Shown here: piece after piece, positions 6,151 through 10,069 of the stretch | How positions within the stretch are numbered: the stretch's first letter is position 1 | Layout of the letters: each line of letters starts with the position of its first letter | Assembly: GCA_019309685.1 (NCBI GenBank) | Contig: JAFDFT010000042.1 | Location: forward strand, 1 to 10,069 | Reading direction: 5' to 3' | DNA length: 10,069 bases | DNA from: Deltaproteobacteria bacterium | GTDB lineage: Bacteria > Desulfobacterota > Desulfobacteria > Desulfobacterales > JAABPS01 | Translations under genes and position numbers: made by a program | The notes under the pieces: generated by a model | The model's input: only the letters and a program-made list of their open reading frames with translations | Database searches by the model: none | What the model was told of the DNA's origin: nothing

Positions 6151-8007
6151 TTGTCGATGCACATCGCCGAAGATAAGATCGCAGACATTAAAAATGCTGC
6201 TGATATTGTTGAAATTATAACAGATTATGTTGTTTTGAAGAAAACTGGGAAGAACTACGTCGGTTTGTGCCCTTTTCACTCTGAAAAAACCCCATCCTTT
6301 ACAGTTAGTTCAGAAAAACAGATATTCCATTGCTTTGGATGCGGAGAAGGCGGGAATGTTTTTACTTTCCTCATGAAAAAAGATGGGCTGTCTTTTCCTG
6401 ATGCGATTCGGCTGATAGGCAAAAGATACGGTATTGAAATTCCAGAAAAAAGACATAAAGAAAAGAACAGGGGGTTTGACGAAAAGGAGATACTTTATAA
6501 CATTAATAAAATGGCAATGATGTTTTACAAGGAAAATCTCCAGAACAGTAAAGCAGGTAAGATGGCTTTCGCCTATCTTAAAAATCGAGGGATGAAAAAT
6601 GAAACTATCAGTGAGTTTGACCTCGGATGTGCACCGGAAGGGTGGAATCATCTGTTAAATTATTTTTCTCGAAAAGAGGTGAGCCAAAAAATTATTGAAA
6701 AGGCCGGGTTGGTTATTCCACGCAAGGATAAGGGCGGATATTATGATCGTTTCCGAAACCGTATTATATTTCCTATTAGTGATATGAGCAATAGGGTTAT
6801 TGGTTTCGGCGGACGCGTTATGGATGATTCACTGCCGAAATATCTTAATTCCCCTGAAACACCCGTGTTCAATAAGGGCAGTTCGCTATATGGACTAAGC
6901 CAGGCTAAACAAAAGTGCAGAGATTCTGAAACTGTTTACATTGCTGAAGGATATTTTGACCTCTTATCGTTGCATCAGCACGGCATCGAAAATTCTGTTG
7001 CAACACTTGGGACATCACTCACAGGTGAGCATGTTCAGTTGCTTCGGAATAGATATGTCGGGGAAAACGGAAAAGTTATTTTGGTATATGACTCAGATGT
7101 TGCAGGGATTAAGGCTGCACAAAGAAGCGTAGAAATATTTAAACAGGGATATGTGGACGCACAGATTCTTGTTTTACCTGATGGGTTTGATCCAGACTCG
7201 TATCTGTTTAAGTTTGGTCGAGAATCCTTCCTGGAAATCGCTGAAAAAGCATTAAGCTCGATGTTATTTCTTATCGATTCGGCCGTCAACCGCTATGGGC
7301 TTTCCATAGAAGGAAAAAACCGTATCGTTTCAGATATGATAAAACATTTCGTGATGATAAAAGATGAAGTAATAAGATCCTTATATGCAAAAGAGTTGGC
7401 AGAACGGCTTGGAATTGATGAAACTGCTATCGTTCGAAAGATTAATGATGCATATGAGACCATGTCCAGAGAAACGAGGAAAAAACCAGGCAAATCCAGT
7501 GAGAAAGCCATTCATGATGGGATAAAAAAAGATTCACTTTCCATTAATGGGCAAGATCTATATGCTGAAGAAACCAGGATTGAAAAGCATATTATCGCGA
7601 TGATGCTCCAATTTCCGGAAATATTGCCGGAAATTAAAAAAAGAGACGTTCTTAAATATTTTCAGCATGCGAACTTGAAATCTATCGGGCAGATGATTAT
7701 CAATAAGATGAGTCAGTATAATGGTCAGGTATCAGAAATTTTAGACACAATTGACAATATGGAAAACAGAAATATTATAACGTCTTTGGCAATGGGTAAA
7801 GAAGTTTGGAATCTTGATGGTTGTCTTAAACTTATTAAACAATTTGAGTCAAGCCGAAGCCGGTATGATGATGATTTACTTCGGAGAATAAAAGCGGCAG
7901 AGGATAGTAATGATGATAAACTGCTATTGGAATTATTAAAAAAAAAGCAGGCTAAGGCAAATACCTTTAAACATGATTTGGAGTCTTCAGGAGGCAAAAG
8001 TAAATGA
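6151..8007 (+). CDS. dnaG: DNA primase
   Basis: DnaG makes RNA primers at the replication fork. With a TTG start at 6151 the protein has 618 residues, and the zinc ligands fall at Cys40, His43, Cys61 and Cys64, the same numbers as in E. coli DnaG. This supports the start, which is also set by the ribosome binding site; ATG at 6157 is the alternative. Domains in order are the CHC2 zinc finger (CPFH and CFGCG), then the catalytic core with basic motif RFRNRIIFP (about 200-208), TOPRIM with AEGYFD (Glu266) and YDSDVAG (Asp314, Asp316). A C-terminal helicase-binding region (about 470-600) is poorly conserved, as is usual. The last four bases overlap the rpoD start (ATGA), so both are translated as a coupled pair. 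No rpsU precedes it. Confidence 0.97.
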   Translation: MSMHIAEDKIADIKNAADIVEIITDYVVLKKTGKNYVGLCPFHSEKTPSFTVSSEKQIFHCFGCGEGGNVFTFLMKKDGLSFPDAIRLIGKRYGIEIPEKRHKEKNRGFDEKEILYNINKMAMMFYKENLQNSKAGKMAFAYLKNRGMKNETISEFDLGCAPEGWNHLLNYFSRKEVSQKIIEKAGLVIPRKDKGGYYDRFRNRIIFPISDMSNRVIGFGGRVMDDSLPKYLNSPETPVFNKGSSLYGLSQAKQKCRDSETVYIAEGYFDLLSLHQHGIENSVATLGTSLTGEHVQLLRNRYVGENGKVILVYDSDVAGIKAAQRSVEIFKQGYVDAQILVLPDGFDPDSYLFKFGRESFLEIAEKALSSMLFLIDSAVNRYGLSIEGKNRIVSDMIKHFVMIKDEVIRSLYAKELAERLGIDETAIVRKINDAYETMSRETRKKPGKSSEKAIHDGIKKDSLSINGQDLYAEETRIEKHIIAMMLQFPEILPEIKKRDVLKYFQHANLKSIGQMIINKMSQYNGQVSEILDTIDNMENRNIITSLAMGKEVWNLDGCLKLIKQFESSRSRYDDDLLRRIKAAEDSNDDKLLLELLKKKQAKANTFKHDLESSGGKSK

Positions 8008-9875
8008 CAAAGAAAAAAACAGCGAAAAAGGCTGCCCCCAAAAAACAGGTAAAAAAGAAAAAAGAGCCAAAAGTATCTGCGAAATTGAAAGAAAAAAAAG
8101 TTAAGAAAAAGGTGGTAAAAAAATCACCGAAAAAGGCTGCAAATAAGATAAAAAAGCCGAAGAAGCTTACAAAAAAGGCCATCAAGGATCTTGTTTCAAA
8201 AGGCAAAAAGCAAGGGTATTTGACGTATGACGAAATCAATGAAGTTCTTCCTGATGAAATGCTTTCGCCGGAGAAGATTGATGAGACAATAATGATTTTT
8301 GATGAAGAGGACATTGAGGTCGTTGAAAAAGCTGAAAAGAGAGTTGCCGTTGATACAAAAAAGAGTAAAGAAGATAAGATAAGCGCTGCAGATTTTGGTA
8401 GTGTCACAGATCCCGTCAAGATGTACTTGCGAGAGATGGGGCATGTCACACTTTTAAGCAGAGAAGGTGAAGTTGAGATCGCAAAAAAAATAGAGGAAGG
8501 AGAACAGGAAGTCTTAAGGTATCTGGTTGACACACAAGTTGGCGTAGACTGTATCATCAGTCTTGGGAAGCAAATAGAGAATGAAACCCTTCGGCCCAAG
8601 CATGTCTTAAGAGATGTAGACGAAGGGGATGCATATGTTGATGAAGTTATCCAGATCGAGAATTTTTTAAAAACGATTAGCGAAATTAAAACCTTAAACA
8701 ATGAAAACATTGAAGACAGGGAAAAACTTTTTAAAGCTGAAGCTGGTTCTGATGAGTACAAACGTATTAAAAGAAGCATTGCCAGGCGAAATAGTAAGGT
8801 ATTTGAGACTTTAAAAGACTGGCGGTTTGAGGGAGGTGTCGCGGATAAAATTGAGAAAATTTTAAGAGGGTACAAGGACTGGTTTGACACGAAAAGAAAA
8901 GATATGGGCAAGTGCACAGTTAGAATTGACGCTTCGCTTACTGAAGTTTTTACAAATTTGGAAAGCAAGACAAAATTTGTCAAATGGGCAACGGGTTGCT
9001 GCGAGATGAAAAAAAATGAAATCGCGGTGGTTTTTGAAAACCTGATAAAAATTCAGGAATTAATAGATGATAAAGAAAAGACTATAAAAGAAAATAAACG
9101 GTCATTAAAACGGATATTGCTTGCTGTTGACGAAGGAAGATTCAAAGCTAAATTAGCTAAAAGTGAGCTGACTAAGGCAAACTTAAGATTGGTCGTGAGT
9201 ATTGCTAAAAAGTATACAAACAGAGGGCTTCAATTTTTAGATTTGATACAAGAGGGTAATATCGGTTTGATGAAAGCGGTTGACAAATTTGAATATAGAC
9301 GGGGGTATAAATTTAGTACTTATGCAACTTGGTGGATAAGACAAGCGATTACCAGGGCTATCGCTGATCAGGCTAGAACAATCCGTATTCCGGTTCATAT
9401 GATAGAAACGATCAACAAGTTAATCCGTACATCTCGATATTTGGTTCAAGAGCAGGGACGTGAACCCAGTCCTGAAGAAATTGCTGAAAAAATGGAAATA
9501 CCGCTGGAGAAGGTTAGAAAGGTTTTAAAAATCGCTAGAGAACCTATTTCGCTTGAAACACCGATTGGTGAGGAAGAAGATAGCAATCTTGGGGATTTTA
9601 TTGAAGATAAAAAATTCATGCTTCCCAATGATGCTGCTGTAAATCTCAACCTGGCTGAACAGACGAGAAAAGTACTGGCAACATTAACACCAAGAGAAGA
9701 GAAAGTCTTAAGAATGCGATTTGGTATTGGTGAAAAAGCGGATCATACTCTTGAAGAGGTCGGCCAGGATTTTGCTGTTACCCGTGAAAGAATAAGGCAG
9801 ATAGAGGCTAAAGCGTTAAGAAAATTAAGGCATCCAACCAGGAGCAAAAAACTAAAACATTTTATTGAAACGTAG
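8004..9875 (+). CDS. rpoD: Primary RNA polymerase sigma factor (sigma-70)
   Basis: RpoD directs core RNA polymerase to housekeeping promoters. The 623-residue protein shows region 1.1 (about 62-108), region 1.2 (DPVKMYLREMG, 136-146), a long non-conserved segment (about 170-385), region 2 (ANLRLVVSIAKKYTNRG to YATWWIRQAITRAI, 392-453, -10 recognition and melting), region 3 (about 465-535) and region 4 with the -35 helix-turn-helix TLEEVGQDFAVTRERIRQIE (582-601). Ahead of region 1.1 is an odd tail: 30 of the first 60 residues are lysine, mixed with Ala, Val and Pro. The start is secure, with AGGAGG at 7989-7994 nine bases upstream. The ATG overlaps the dnaG stop (ATGA). The two-gene arrangement matches the core of the macromolecular synthesis operon. 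Confidence 0.97.
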   Translation: MTKKKTAKKAAPKKQVKKKKEPKVSAKLKEKKVKKKVVKKSPKKAANKIKKPKKLTKKAIKDLVSKGKKQGYLTYDEINEVLPDEMLSPEKIDETIMIFDEEDIEVVEKAEKRVAVDTKKSKEDKISAADFGSVTDPVKMYLREMGHVTLLSREGEVEIAKKIEEGEQEVLRYLVDTQVGVDCIISLGKQIENETLRPKHVLRDVDEGDAYVDEVIQIENFLKTISEIKTLNNENIEDREKLFKAEAGSDEYKRIKRSIARRNSKVFETLKDWRFEGGVADKIEKILRGYKDWFDTKRKDMGKCTVRIDASLTEVFTNLESKTKFVKWATGCCEMKKNEIAVVFENLIKIQELIDDKEKTIKENKRSLKRILLAVDEGRFKAKLAKSELTKANLRLVVSIAKKYTNRGLQFLDLIQEGNIGLMKAVDKFEYRRGYKFSTYATWWIRQAITRAIADQARTIRIPVHMIETINKLIRTSRYLVQEQGREPSPEEIAEKMEIPLEKVRKVLKIAREPISLETPIGEEEDSNLGDFIEDKKFMLPNDAAVNLNLAEQTRKVLATLTPREEKVLRMRFGIGEKADHTLEEVGQDFAVTRERIRQIEAKALRKLRHPTRSKKLKHFIET

Positions 9876-9878
9876 TCC

Positions 9879-9907
9879 TTGACAAAAGACGTAACTGAAG
9901 TTAGAAG
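9879..9907 (+). promoter_or_regulatory. Candidate promoter of the CAT tRNA
   Basis: TTGACA at 9879-9884, a 17-base spacer and TAGAAG at 9902-9907 (four of six matches to TATAAT). It begins three bases after the rpoD stop and would start transcription about 15 bases before the tRNA. The tRNA may also be reached by read-through from rpoD, as no terminator separates them. Confidence 0.5.
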
Positions 9908-9929
9908 TTTATTTTTTTGTGATGTGTGA

Positions 9930-10002
9930 GGGCCCATAGCTCAGCTGGCAGAGCCACCGGCTCATAACCGGTAGGTCCCTGGTTCGATCCCAGGTGGGCC
10001 CA
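9930..10002 (+). tRNA. tRNA with CAT anticodon (Ile2 or elongator Met)
   Basis: A complete 73-base cloverleaf. The acceptor GGGCCCA (9930-9936) pairs fully with TGGGCCC (9995-10001), and the discriminator is A10002. The D stem is GCTC/GAGC, the anticodon stem ACCGG/CCGGT, and the loop CTCATAA has anticodon CAT at 9963-9965. The T arm is CCTGG-TTCGATC-CCAGG. No CCA is encoded (the next bases are TAC), so it must be added by CCA nucleotidyltransferase. It is not the initiator: pair 1-72 is a G-C and the stem lacks the three G-C pairs next to the loop. C4-G69 and C5-G68, known determinants for the lysidine enzyme TilS in E. coli, together with the loop CTCATAA, favour tRNA-Ile2, but elongator tRNA-Met is not excluded. 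Confidence 0.93.
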
Positions 10003-10069
10003 TACTAAACATAAGAGTCCTTTTAAATGATAATTGTTATTTAAGTTTAAGTTTAAGCTCTCTGTCTTT

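Noticed and set aside
7967..8983. A long minus-strand open frame (338 codons) opposite rpoD
   Set aside because: Serine- and phenylalanine-rich translation is the antisense image of the Lys/Glu-rich rpoD; no ribosome binding site or family motif.
10038..10056. Tandem TTAAGT-like repetition at the window end
   Set aside because: About two to three short units only, with no spacers or dyads; not a CRISPR array or a recognisable repeat family.

Overview
The window is an AT-rich stretch of chromosome carrying mostly housekeeping genes. The protein families and gene order suggest a Gram-negative, anaerobic, sulfate-reducer-like bacterium of the Desulfobacterota (Desulfobacterales type). The clues are a YqgE/AlgH protein, a dnaG-rpoD pair with an ATGA overlap, a YcaO-TPR protein and a broken-up histidine pathway (hisB, unknown gene, hisA). 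The taxon is inferred from family resemblance only; no rRNA or marker search was possible.

Layout. Positions 1-953 hold the C-terminal end of a class III nucleotidyl cyclase and a complete yqgE/algH gene, both on +. An AT-rich gap without a supported gene (954-1402) separates them from a convergent minus-strand gene (1403-3133), a YcaO ATP-dependent amide-activating domain fused to TPR repeats. That gene diverges from a tRNA-Ala(CGC) gene at 3256-3331, and back-to-back promoter-like boxes lie between them. Next come hisB (3577-4164), a non-coding stretch with a striking 18-bp perfect inverted repeat bounding an 85-base folded element, an exported protein of unknown function with a CPICG motif, and hisA, whose start codon overlaps the stop of the unknown gene. 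After a 360-base AT-rich gap with a promoter-like sequence, dnaG (primase, TTG start) and rpoD (primary sigma factor) form a coupled pair. A CAT-anticodon tRNA follows. The last 67 bases show only short TTAAGT-type repetition.

How the genes work together. HisB and HisA catalyse two non-adjacent steps of histidine synthesis. The unknown exported protein sits inside this cluster and is probably co-expressed with hisA, without an evident metabolic link. DnaG and RpoD are the core of the classical macromolecular synthesis operon, here with no rpsU directly upstream.

No clearly new multi-gene system is visible. The observations most worth following are the half-lysine N-terminal tail of RpoD, the orphan YcaO-TPR protein with no TfuA, RimO or precursor peptide nearby, the inverted-repeat element after hisB, the CPICG protein, and the likely tRNA-Ile2 identity of the CAT tRNA.
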